Notes under the pieces: generated by a model
Told to the model about the DNA's origin: nothing
Seen by the model: only the letters and a program-made list of their open reading frames with translations
Database searches by the model: none
In this document: positions 6,135 through 13,313 of the stretch, in pieces
Layout: every line of letters begins with the position of its first letter
Position numbering within the stretch: the first letter of the stretch is position 1
Made by a program: the position numbers and the translations under genes
NCBI GenBank assembly: GCA_945870925.1
Contig: CAMBTZ010000022.1
Span: 1-13,499, forward strand
Reading direction: 5' to 3'
Length of the DNA: 13,499 nt
Source: Chlamydia trachomatis
Lineage (GTDB): Bacteria > Chlamydiota > Chlamydiia > Chlamydiales > 2-12-FULL-49-11

Positions 6135-6758
6135 GTGGATGCGTATGGTGGGGCTATGCAGGGTAGAGATTTTTGGAAAGAGCAGGGGATTGAACATGTT
6201 ATTCCTAAGGGATTTGGGCAGTTTCCGGAGGGTTTTGATGTTCATGAGATTTTGCGGAATCTTTCAAATGAGCTTGGTTATGACAGTGTGATTGATTTTG
6301 GCTGTGGGTATGGTAGGCTCTGCGAAAGTTTTGATCCGGAAAAGTATTTGGGTGTTGATATTAGTCCGGCTTTGATTGCTGAAGCAAAATCTAAATTTGA
6401 AAACTATCGCTTTTCCTTATTAACTAATGAGGTAATGGGGGCTGAGCTCTATTTAGCTTACACTGTTTTTCTCCATTTAAGTGATAGGGAGCTGCATGAA
6501 ACATTGAGGCAATTTCGCTGTAAGTGGCTTATTGTATCTGAGATTTTGGGAAAAGAGTGGCAAAGAGATGGGGATCCACCTGTGTATAGTCGAGATCTTT
6601 CTGATTATGTACAATTACTTAGATCTCATGACTTTGTGTTGCATAAGCATGTAAAGCGGGGCTATAAAAGATATCAAGATATTCCGTGGTATCAAGGGAA
6701 AAATACAGATATATCATTTCTTGTGTTTCGGAAGTGTCTAAAAAATCCAATTGTCTAA
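6135..6758 (+). CDS. Class I SAM-dependent methyltransferase, substrate unknown
   Basis: A 207-residue protein when read from GTG 6135, which has TAGGA (6124-6128) 6 bases upstream; an ATG at 6156, 7 codons later, is the alternative. SVIDFGCGYGRL (51-62) is the SAM-binding motif I and YLGVDISPALI (71-81) is motif II with its acidic residue. AYTVFLHLSDRELHETL (108-124) matches the motif IV to V region of Methyltransf_11/25-type enzymes, and the rest finishes the Rossmann fold. The N-terminal DFWKEQGIEHVI (12-23) may be a cap over the substrate. Small-molecule, lipid or sugar O-methylation is common in this class, but the substrate cannot be told. The gene stands alone between a divergent unknown gene and a small membrane protein. 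It seems more G-rich on its coding strand than its neighbours, which might mean separate ancestry. Confidence 0.85.
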   Translation: MDAYGGAMQGRDFWKEQGIEHVIPKGFGQFPEGFDVHEILRNLSNELGYDSVIDFGCGYGRLCESFDPEKYLGVDISPALIAEAKSKFENYRFSLLTNEVMGAELYLAYTVFLHLSDRELHETLRQFRCKWLIVSEILGKEWQRDGDPPVYSRDLSDYVQLLRSHDFVLHKHVKRGYKRYQDIPWYQGKNTDISFLVFRKCLKNPIV

Positions 6759-6776
6759 TTCATACTACAAAAGGGC

Positions 6777-6805
6777 TAGAAATAAATTGAGCGCTCTTTT
6801 ATATT
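6777..6805 (+). promoter_or_regulatory. Candidate promoter of the 6812 gene with an internal palindrome
   Basis: TAGAAA (6777-6782), a 17-base spacer and TATATT (6800-6805) precede the ATG by 6 bases. The spacer holds the perfect 8-base palindrome GAGCGCTC (6789-6796), which could bind a regulator. No Shine-Dalgarno sequence is seen before the ATG, so a leaderless message is possible. The -35 match is only fair. Confidence 0.35.
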
Positions 6806-6811
6806 GTGTGA

Positions 6812-7465
6812 ATGCAAATCAAATTTCCTGTTCACGATACTAAGCCTGAAACTTCTCTTACTACAGTTTTCTGGAAGCAAAAGGAGAAGCTTTTTATTGC
6901 TTTAGCCCTTGTTGTTATGGGTTCGGTCTTTCTTGCTAAAGGACTTACTGGTAAAGAACGGCTTATGGGTGAATATTTTCAGGCGGGTAACTATCAGTCA
7001 AAGTATAAGGCTTTAGCTGAAGTTGATGAAAAAGGTCTGCTCAGATTATTAAAAAAGCATCCTGAGCTTAATCCGTTGTTTTCACATCATTTAGAACAGT
7101 CCTATGTGTTAAAGGGAAATCTGCAGTTAGCTAAAATTCAAGCTGGAGAATCATTAAAAAGGCTCACATTTATTAATCCGCTTTATCAAGACTATGCGAA
7201 AGTTTCGCTGCTTATGGAAGAGGGAAGATTTGATGAGGCTCTTATTAGATCGATTGCTATTGGGGAATTGCTTAATAAAGATGAGTTACCGAATCTATAT
7301 GGAATAAATCTTGTTAGAATCACATTTCTTGAAGCTCAATTGAAGAAATTGGAAGCGCCTATTAAGAAGTGGGAAGAGGTTAAGTCTTTGATTTCCAATG
7401 AGCTATTCTTGCATTTTAGCGATGAAAACCTCTCCCTTCTAGACTTTGCGACGCACACTATTTAG
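6812..7465 (+). CDS. Single-span membrane protein with helical (TPR-like) soluble part
   Basis: Not recognised by name. The 217-residue protein has a 26-residue N-terminal tail ending in WKQKEK, then one membrane helix (27-44, FIALALVVMGSVFLAKGL), then about 170 residues that look wholly alpha-helical. The stretch 104-155 resembles paired helices of a tetratricopeptide type (LQLAKIQAGESL, then EEGRFDEALIRSIAIGELL). With positive residues before the span, the soluble part is probably on the periplasmic side. TPR-like bitopic proteins often serve as assembly partners of envelope complexes, and the type II secretion operon starts about 550 bases away, but no direct link is shown. It ends 5 bases from the convergent membrane protein gene, with no terminator between them. 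Confidence 0.75.
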   Translation: MQIKFPVHDTKPETSLTTVFWKQKEKLFIALALVVMGSVFLAKGLTGKERLMGEYFQAGNYQSKYKALAEVDEKGLLRLLKKHPELNPLFSHHLEQSYVLKGNLQLAKIQAGESLKRLTFINPLYQDYAKVSLLMEEGRFDEALIRSIAIGELLNKDELPNLYGINLVRITFLEAQLKKLEAPIKKWEEVKSLISNELFLHFSDENLSLLDFATHTI

Positions 7466-7470
7466 CTAAC

Positions 7471-7869
7471 TTACTTATTGCATTCACCTGTTTGGCAGCA
7501 TGATGAAGCAAGTCTTACGATTGCTTTTCCGGCAATAAGACCAAACAGAGCGAAGATAACAAGCGGTAAAAATATGCTTAAGAGTATGCCGATTGTTGCT
7601 GCTACTATACATGTAACTTTTTCTTTATAAATGAATTCCATCGATAGTTGAAGGCCTTTTCTTACAATTTTTGGGAAAAGAACGCCTACAATTGCAAGCA
7701 TCATTGAAAGGAGAATAGACCATAAAATCATTGCTCCGCCCCATACAAGGGTAAAAATTGCCGTTAAAATGAACATTGAGCAAAGGCAAATTTCTAAACC
7801 ATATTTTTTTGCCTTCTCTTCAAGTTCTGATACTGTGAAACCTCCGCGAGGTTTTTGCTCATCTGCCAT
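7471..7869 (-). CDS. Small multi-span membrane protein of unknown function
   Basis: A 132-residue protein from the ATG at 7869, chosen because AGAGGA (7882-7877) lies 7 bases upstream; a GTG at 7899 would add 10 residues and has no comparable site. After a charged N-terminus (1-26) come two adjacent hydrophobic helices (27-44 and 46-65), a short basic loop (66-84), and a long hydrophobic region (85-114) that may hold one or two spans. The C-terminus SSCCQTGECNK carries three cysteines in eight residues, which could form disulphides or bind metal. Gly and small residues in the helices suggest tight packing. I recognise no family. It diverges from the type II secretion operon across a region with a palindromic operator candidate, so the two may share control. 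Confidence 0.75.
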   Translation of the reverse strand: MADEQKPRGGFTVSELEEKAKKYGLEICLCSMFILTAIFTLVWGGAMILWSILLSMMLAIVGVLFPKIVRKGLQLSMEFIYKEKVTCIVAATIGILLSIFLPLVIFALFGLIAGKAIVRLASSCCQTGECNK

Positions 7870-7902
7870 AGTAGTGTCCTCTGTTTTCTTAAACTTCACC
7901 TT

Positions 7903-7921
7903 ATAAATAGGTCCTATTTAT
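7903..7921. promoter_or_regulatory. 19-base perfect palindrome, operator candidate
   Basis: ATAAATAGG, a single central T and CCTATTTAT form a perfect 9-1-9 inverted repeat. It lies 33 bases upstream of the minus-strand start at 7869 and overlaps the AT-rich stretch where that gene's -10 box should be; a TTGCAA (7925-7920 on the minus strand) is nearby. On the plus side it ends 32 bases before the -35 box of the secretion operon. It has no loop, so it is more likely a dimeric protein site than an RNA hairpin. Confidence 0.5.
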
Positions 7922-7953
7922 TGCAATCTGATTAGTATTTTTTTTTTGAGCTG

Positions 7954-7982
7954 TTGCGTGGTTTATAAAAATGGACTAGAAT
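7954..7982 (+). promoter_or_regulatory. Candidate promoter of the type II secretion operon
   Basis: TTGCGT (7954-7959), a 17-base spacer and TAGAAT (7977-7982) make a reasonable sigma70-type promoter. Transcription would start near 7989, about 29 bases before the chosen ATG at 8018. A run of ten T (7938-7947) lies just upstream of the -35 box and could vary in length. Confidence 0.45.
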
Positions 7983-8017
7983 TAGGACTATTTATATGGA
8001 TTTTGTTGAGTTACCGT

Positions 8018-9331
8018 ATGTTGGTTGAAAAAGGGATTTCACTTCGCAAGTATCAGATGGTTTTGAATACTGGAATTGCCATATTTTTCAGCATGACTAT
8101 TCTCATCCCGCTCTATTCATTAATGCATTATGTCATTCTAGAGAAATCAGATTTTCGTTGGAATAGCTGGGCTGGGTCCTTTTCAGAAAGTAAAAGCGAT
8201 AATAAAAAAAAAGGTATTCAAAATGAGTTTTTTTTGACGAATTCTTTCTTATCTTGTGAAAATAAACAGGTTTATTCTTTACCACTTCCGTTAATATCTA
8301 AGTCTTTAGTCCTTTTAGAACACAACCCTAGGCCAGATCAAATACTAATTGAAAAGGCTTGCTTATTTGGAATTGAGGGTGGTCTAGAGAAGAAATTGTT
8401 TTTTAATCGAGAAAAGATCTTTTTAGATTGTAAAAATGAAAATACATTCTCTTTTTCAGACAGAGAGACTCCTTTTTGGATAGAGGTGATAGCAGAGAAG
8501 GATGGTCTTTTAGAAGCTGCGCTACATGTTCAATTTGAAGATGATAAGCAGGATCTCCATTATGAGAGAATTCAAAACATAACTTTCAAAAAGCAAAAAG
8601 ATTTAAGTTCACAAAATTTTACTGAAACAGGTGTGATTGCATCAATTATTGACTATTTAAAGATGTCGAGGGTTTGTGAAGCTGACCTTTTAATAGAGAT
8701 GTATGGTGGTGATACTTTTACTAACGTAAAAGGTTTGTACAGAATGTATAATGCAGATATTCAGGCTCCGTTTTTTATTAAAACAGGCGATTTATTTGTT
8801 TGGCGAGAAGGTAAAATAGAAGAAGCGAAAAATACGACTCAAGGATTACCTCTTTTAAAAGTAAAGTCTCTAAATGAACATAAATGTGAATTTCTTTTAT
8901 GGGACGCAGAAGGGCTTTATGGTAAATCTTATCAGATAGATATAGGTAAAGCTTCCCCCCCCTTAGTAAAACCTCAGGATGTTTTTTTAAAAATACATCA
9001 GAGAACAGATGCGTCGATTTCCTGTCAGTTATACAAACATAATATAGTTTTAAGAAAAGGTGACTGGCTTCTCTGTTCAAATGGAAAATTCAAAAATTTA
9101 AGAAGTTTTGATGAGGTGAAAGATTATTTAAGGTATGCTTTAAAAGGGGAACTGTTTATTTTTGATGGTCTTGTTAAGAAAGATGGAATAACATCGTTTG
9201 TCGGTCATCTTTTTAACGAAGAAAGAACTCAGACTAAAAAGGTTGAGCTTCCTCTTTCAGAAAAGAAAAAGCAAACGCCTTTGAAAAAGAAAGAGGCAAA
9301 AGTGTTACCCGTGCAGGTAAAAGATGAGTAA
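8018..9331 (+). CDS. Bitopic membrane protein in the GspC position of the secretion operon
   Basis: Read from ATG 8018 the protein has 437 residues. The frame is open 24 codons further up (TTG 7946), but the likely promoter lies inside that part. It has a short basic N-terminus (1-13), one membrane helix (14-41) and a large domain that should face the periplasm, the same topology as GspC. The C-terminal third seems to contain two copies of a module: GDLFVWREGK (257-266) and GDWLLCSNGK (348-357), each followed about 25 residues later by an LLWDAEG or IFDGLVK segment. The tail (412-437) is Lys/Pro-rich and low in complexity. Its stop overlaps the gspD start by 8 bases (ATGAGTAA), so the proteins are probably made together. 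There is no sequence match to GspC that I can see; the role is inferred from place and topology. The gene carries A9 (8204-8212), T8 (8228-8235) and C8 (8955-8962) tracts. Confidence 0.72.
   Translation: MLVEKGISLRKYQMVLNTGIAIFFSMTILIPLYSLMHYVILEKSDFRWNSWAGSFSESKSDNKKKGIQNEFFLTNSFLSCENKQVYSLPLPLISKSLVLLEHNPRPDQILIEKACLFGIEGGLEKKLFFNREKIFLDCKNENTFSFSDRETPFWIEVIAEKDGLLEAALHVQFEDDKQDLHYERIQNITFKKQKDLSSQNFTETGVIASIIDYLKMSRVCEADLLIEMYGGDTFTNVKGLYRMYNADIQAPFFIKTGDLFVWREGKIEEAKNTTQGLPLLKVKSLNEHKCEFLLWDAEGLYGKSYQIDIGKASPPLVKPQDVFLKIHQRTDASISCQLYKHNIVLRKGDWLLCSNGKFKNLRSFDEVKDYLRYALKGELFIFDGLVKKDGITSFVGHLFNEERTQTKKVELPLSEKKKQTPLKKKEAKVLPVQVKDE
8955..8962 (+). repeat. C8 homopolymer tract inside the GspC-position gene
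   Basis: Eight consecutive C residues encode Ser-Pro-Pro in a strongly AT-rich gene. Loss of one C puts TAG in frame directly after the tract; gain of one C leads to TAA about 23 codons on. Either change would remove the second C-terminal module and uncouple gspD translation. Confidence 0.7.
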
Positions 9332-11735
9332 ATATTTTATAGCTATTAGTTTGGTTTTACTGAGTGTTCTTCATGCTCAAACAATTGAAGAGAAATTAGC
9401 ATCATTTGATCGGGATGTCTCCCCAAAAGAAAAAGAGTCACTACAAGACGGTTCTAGTACAATTCCTAAAGTGAATTCAATGTTAAGCGCTCTTCGTAAA
9501 GAGCTAAAAAATAGGTATTTGTCTGTAAATCTATTGATTGAGGAAGGGTCAGAAGAAGGGGAATTTGAGAATCTTTTACAAGATATAAACTTATTAAAGA
9601 ATGAGATTTATGAAGTTGAAGGTAAATTTCGAGAGGAACAAGTAGGTGAAATTTTAAAAGAGAGTGATCCGTACGGAATTTGGGAACAAGAAGAGATTAC
9701 GATTGCTCAGTTTATAGTTGAATATGGTTCACAAGATTATCTGTATGTAATTCCTCCTGAAGTAGCTTTGATTAAAGTTCAGCTCCATTCTTCGCTAATG
9801 ATTCCAAGAGAGAGTTTTCCTTCTTTAATTGAAGGGATTTTGAAATATAATGGCATTGGAATTAAAGAAGTAAATGCTTATACAAGACAGCTTTATGTTT
9901 TCAAACAAGATCTTGTAGCAGTTAGTGTGGTTGCATCGCTTCGACATGAGCTTGATATTCTCGATCCTAAAACAAGAGTTGCCTATCTTTTTGCCCCTGC
10001 AGCTGAAAATTTAAAGGGGGCCTTTTATTTTTTAGAGAGGATTCGAGATCCTAAATCGACTTTTATCTATCAAGTAGGTCCAAAGATTGCTCTAATTGGA
10101 CTGCAAGAAGATGTAAAAAAACTGGTTGTAATGTGTGATAACATTTGGGAGTCAAAATATCCTAAAGTTACAAAAGTTGTAGCTACGACAAGAATGCATT
10201 CTGATGAAGTGATCAAAATTTTAAAAAATTACTTTAATGGCCTTTCAGACCCTGCCAAATCTATGATTGCAATGAAGGGGGGTCACGATCTGTCAGTTCT
10301 TCCTCTAGGGAAAGAAAGTGGTGTGATTTTGATCGGAAGTCAAGATATTGTAGATAGAGCTGAGTCGATAGTTAAGGAGACTGAGAGTCAGATGGATGAT
10401 CCGTCTGAAGTGACTGTTTACTGGTATACTTGTAGTCACAGTAACCCTGTTGATTTAGCAGAAATTTTAGAGCAGGTGTATGGATCTTTAATCTATTCGA
10501 AATTAGAAGGTGGCGATTCTAAGGTGAGAGAGGGTGATAGCGCTTTTGATTCCGGATTTATGAACGAATTACCTTCAGGCCCTCCGCTTGATGCAAATGG
10601 GAATCCATTAGCAAATCCGCAAGATCCCTTTAGACCGTGGGATAATCAAGCTGTTAATAAAAGGAAGTCCTCTTTAGATCAAAATGGATCTGACCAAGAT
10701 AAATCAAAAAAGCATAATTTTATCCCTTATCCGGCAACAGGATCTATATTAATGGTTGTTAGAAAGGATACCCTTCCAAAAATCAAAGAGGTAATTAAGA
10801 AGCTTGATATTCCTAAGCGGATGGTTGAGTTAGAGGTCCTTCTTTGTGAGCGAATCTTAAACAACTCAACAAGAACAGGTATTAACTTACTAAAAATAGG
10901 ATCTGGCGCAGCTCAGCATAATACGGGTGGTGTTACTTATGATAGAACAGATGCTCCATCAGTTAAGGGGATATTCGAATTTTTCTTTTCAAGGAAAGCT
11001 TCGAAGGTTTTGCCGGCATTTGATGTCACTTATAATTTTTTACTATCACAAGAAGATGTAAGAGTCTCTGCATGTCCATCTGTAATTACATTGAATCAGG
11101 TACCTGCAACTATTGCAATTACCGATCAGATTTCAATCAATAATGGTGCATCTCCTGTTGATACACAAAGCAATAAAGTCTTTTTCCAAGACTCCTATGA
11201 ACGGGCTGATTTTGGTATCACAATGACATTGACACCGACAATTCACGAGCCTGATATAGATGATCCCGACCACCTAATTTATGTAACTTTAGAAAATAAT
11301 ATTTCATTTGAGAATATTAAAAGGGATAGCCAAAAGGATAGACCGGATGTACACAAAAGGACGGTAAAAAACCAGGTTCGAATTGCGGATGGTCAGACAA
11401 TTATTTTGGGAGGACTTCGTAGCAAGCAATCTGAAGATAAAAATGAGAAGATCCCTTTTCTTGGCGAAATTCCGGGTATTGGAAAGTTATTTGGTACAAA
11501 TATACTCAATGATAAATCAAATGAGATGTTTATATTCATAAAACCTAAAGTAATTCATGATCCTAAGCAAGATTTACTCCGCATACGCGAAGACAGATTA
11601 AAGCATCGTCCCGGTGATATAGAATGTCTCCTCATGCAGATCAGAGAAGCACGTGAAAGAAAGGAGACTCGAGTCTTTCAACGGAGTTTTAACCTCTTTT
11701 TTGGAGATCCAAATGACCCGACTACTCAATTTTGA
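9324..11735 (+). CDS. gspD: Type II secretion outer-membrane secretin GspD
   Basis: GspD multimers form the outer-membrane channel of type II secretion. The 803-residue protein begins with a signal peptide (1-18, cut near LHAQ). A coiled-coil-like, acidic stretch of about 100 residues (20-120) follows, which is unusual before the N0 domain. N0 fits 125-195, N1 about 215-275, N2 about 278-355 and N3 about 362-500; N3 is split by a Gly/Pro/Asp-rich insert (392-466). The secretin domain covers 500-745, with the signatures VPATIAITDQISI (593-605), the GITMTLTPTI strand (631-640), DGQTIILGGLRS (689-700), PFLGEIPGIGKLFG (711-724) and EMFIFIKPKVI (734-744). A charged 58-residue tail follows, in the place where some secretins carry a pilotin-binding S domain; no homology to one is seen. 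AGG lies 6 bases before the ATG. The gene overlaps its upstream neighbour by 8 bases and gspE by 23. Confidence 0.95.
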   Translation: MSKYFIAISLVLLSVLHAQTIEEKLASFDRDVSPKEKESLQDGSSTIPKVNSMLSALRKELKNRYLSVNLLIEEGSEEGEFENLLQDINLLKNEIYEVEGKFREEQVGEILKESDPYGIWEQEEITIAQFIVEYGSQDYLYVIPPEVALIKVQLHSSLMIPRESFPSLIEGILKYNGIGIKEVNAYTRQLYVFKQDLVAVSVVASLRHELDILDPKTRVAYLFAPAAENLKGAFYFLERIRDPKSTFIYQVGPKIALIGLQEDVKKLVVMCDNIWESKYPKVTKVVATTRMHSDEVIKILKNYFNGLSDPAKSMIAMKGGHDLSVLPLGKESGVILIGSQDIVDRAESIVKETESQMDDPSEVTVYWYTCSHSNPVDLAEILEQVYGSLIYSKLEGGDSKVREGDSAFDSGFMNELPSGPPLDANGNPLANPQDPFRPWDNQAVNKRKSSLDQNGSDQDKSKKHNFIPYPATGSILMVVRKDTLPKIKEVIKKLDIPKRMVELEVLLCERILNNSTRTGINLLKIGSGAAQHNTGGVTYDRTDAPSVKGIFEFFFSRKASKVLPAFDVTYNFLLSQEDVRVSACPSVITLNQVPATIAITDQISINNGASPVDTQSNKVFFQDSYERADFGITMTLTPTIHEPDIDDPDHLIYVTLENNISFENIKRDSQKDRPDVHKRTVKNQVRIADGQTIILGGLRSKQSEDKNEKIPFLGEIPGIGKLFGTNILNDKSNEMFIFIKPKVIHDPKQDLLRIREDRLKHRPGDIECLLMQIREARERKETRVFQRSFNLFFGDPNDPTTQF

Positions 11736-13311
11736 TCCGCTAGCAGTTCTAGAGGCCTTAGCAGAACAATCGGGGCTTCAATTTGAGCGTGATCTCTCTA
11801 AGTTTGATTTTATTATAGATAAGGTTAAAATCCTTCCATATGCTTATGTGAAAAAAAAGGGGGTGATCCCCTTAAAAGAGGAAGAGGGGGTTTTGTATCT
11901 TGCAGTCGCTGATCCCTATGATTTGGAATCGCCGAGTGAAGTAAAATGTATTACCGGATCTCAAGTAAAGGAGGTTCTTTCTTCAAAAGAGGCGATTGAA
12001 GAAGCTATTGAAAGGTGTTATGCAGAGAGGGATGACGCCTCTTCTGTAATCCAGGGACTTGATCCAATAAGTAGCACTGAGATCATTATTGAAAATGGTG
12101 ATGATTACGATCTTTTGGCGCAAGAATCTGATTCATCCATTATTAAAATTTTCAACACTATCTTAGTAGAGGCCTTAAATAGCGGCACATCCGACATTCA
12201 TCTGGAGCCGATTGAAAAGGGAGTTCAGGTTCGATATCGGATTGATGGAATGTTACAAATGAGGCATACCCTTTCAAAAGATGTTCAAGTGCCTCTAGCA
12301 ACAAGAATTAAGGTTTTAGCAAAACTTGATATTGCTGAGCATAGATTGCCGCAGGATGGTCGTATCAAGCTTAGGCTTGGTGGACGTGAGATCGATTTTC
12401 GTGTAAGTACTGTGCCAGTTGTGTTTGGTGAAAGAGTAGTATTGAGAATTCTTGATCGGTCTCAATTGCATTTAGGATTGAAGGAGCTTGGAATTAGGCC
12501 GGAGATGCTTGCAATTCTTAGAAAGCAAATTCGAAAAAATCAAGGGATTTTGCTTGTTACAGGCCCTACTGGAAGCGGAAAAACAACGACGCTGTATAGC
12601 ATACTTTCAGAAATTCGATCACCTGAAGTAAATATTATGACAATTGAAGATCCGGTCGAATTCAAGCTTGAGGGCTTAGCGCAAATTGGTGTTAATCCAA
12701 AAATTGATCTTAATTTTGCAAAAGGGTTGAGGCATATTTTGCGTCAAGATCCGGATGTAATCATGATTGGTGAGATTCGTGATAAAGAGACGGCGGAAAT
12801 TGCTGTGCAAGCTTCGTTAACGGGTCATTTAGTAGTGAGTACACTTCATACAAATGATGCCCCTTCTGCAATTGCAAGACTTATTGATATGGGAATTGAG
12901 CCCTATCTGCTCTCTTCTTCACTTATTGGAGTGCTAGCTCAGAGGTTAGTCAGAAAAATATGTGTTCATTGTAAGAGCTCCTATAAACCAAAAAAGGAAG
13001 AGCTTATTGAGCTCGGAATAAAAAAAGAGGATGCAGACGAGCAGAAAATTCTTTTATATAAAGGGAAGGGTTGTGAGCACTGCTTTCAAACCGGATATCG
13101 CGGACGAGAAGGGTTATATGAATTTATGCCTGTAACTACAAAAGTTAAAAATCAACTTCTTGTAAGTGGTGATGCAAATAAACTCCAAAAAATTGCAATA
13201 GAAGAGGGAATGCTCTCTTTGAGAAAAGAGGGAATGCTTTTGGCAATTGCTGGTGTTACCTCTTTAGAAGAGGTTCTTCGAGTCTCTCGTCAGTTAGATG
13301 AAGAGGTTTAG
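11713..13311 (+). CDS. gspE: Type II secretion ATPase GspE
   Basis: GspE is the cytoplasmic hexameric ATPase that drives the pseudopilus. I choose ATG 11713 (532 residues) because GGAG (11703-11706) lies 6 bases before it; the frame is open further upstream, inside gspD. Residues 20-105 match the GspE N-terminal domain that contacts GspL and GspF in other systems. The ATPase core shows the Walker A box GPTGSGKTTT (284-293), the Asp box MTIEDPVE (309-316), Walker B DPDVIMIGEIRD (346-357) and the His box STLHTND (376-382). A zinc site C417-x2-C420 and C454-x2-C457 follows, ending GYRGREGLYE; this tetracysteine is typical of GspE and PilB. A PilB-type role in a type IV pilus is possible in principle, but the adjacent secretin and gspF start fit type II secretion. 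It overlaps gspD by 23 bases and stops 2 bases before gspF. Confidence 0.96.
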   Translation: MTRLLNFDPLAVLEALAEQSGLQFERDLSKFDFIIDKVKILPYAYVKKKGVIPLKEEEGVLYLAVADPYDLESPSEVKCITGSQVKEVLSSKEAIEEAIERCYAERDDASSVIQGLDPISSTEIIIENGDDYDLLAQESDSSIIKIFNTILVEALNSGTSDIHLEPIEKGVQVRYRIDGMLQMRHTLSKDVQVPLATRIKVLAKLDIAEHRLPQDGRIKLRLGGREIDFRVSTVPVVFGERVVLRILDRSQLHLGLKELGIRPEMLAILRKQIRKNQGILLVTGPTGSGKTTTLYSILSEIRSPEVNIMTIEDPVEFKLEGLAQIGVNPKIDLNFAKGLRHILRQDPDVIMIGEIRDKETAEIAVQASLTGHLVVSTLHTNDAPSAIARLIDMGIEPYLLSSSLIGVLAQRLVRKICVHCKSSYKPKKEELIELGIKKEDADEQKILLYKGKGCEHCFQTGYRGREGLYEFMPVTTKVKNQLLVSGDANKLQKIAIEEGMLSLRKEGMLLAIAGVTSLEEVLRVSRQLDEEV

Positions 13312-13313
13312 AA

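Noticed and set aside
6042..6245. Minus-strand open frame across the divergent promoter region
   Set aside because: It runs through the promoter and the start of a clear methyltransferase gene and has no coding character.
7946..8017. TTG start giving 24 more residues to the GspC-position protein
   Set aside because: The best promoter lies inside this stretch and no Shine-Dalgarno sequence precedes the TTG. It has a hydrophobic run, so it is not fully excluded.
8778..9080. 100-codon minus-strand open frame within the GspC-position gene
   Set aside because: It is a shadow of the long plus-strand gene, with no start signal and no protein family features.
11653..11712. Upstream ATG for gspE at 11653
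   Set aside because: The later ATG at 11713 has a good GGAG site and a typical GspE start; the extra 20 residues do not look like the family.
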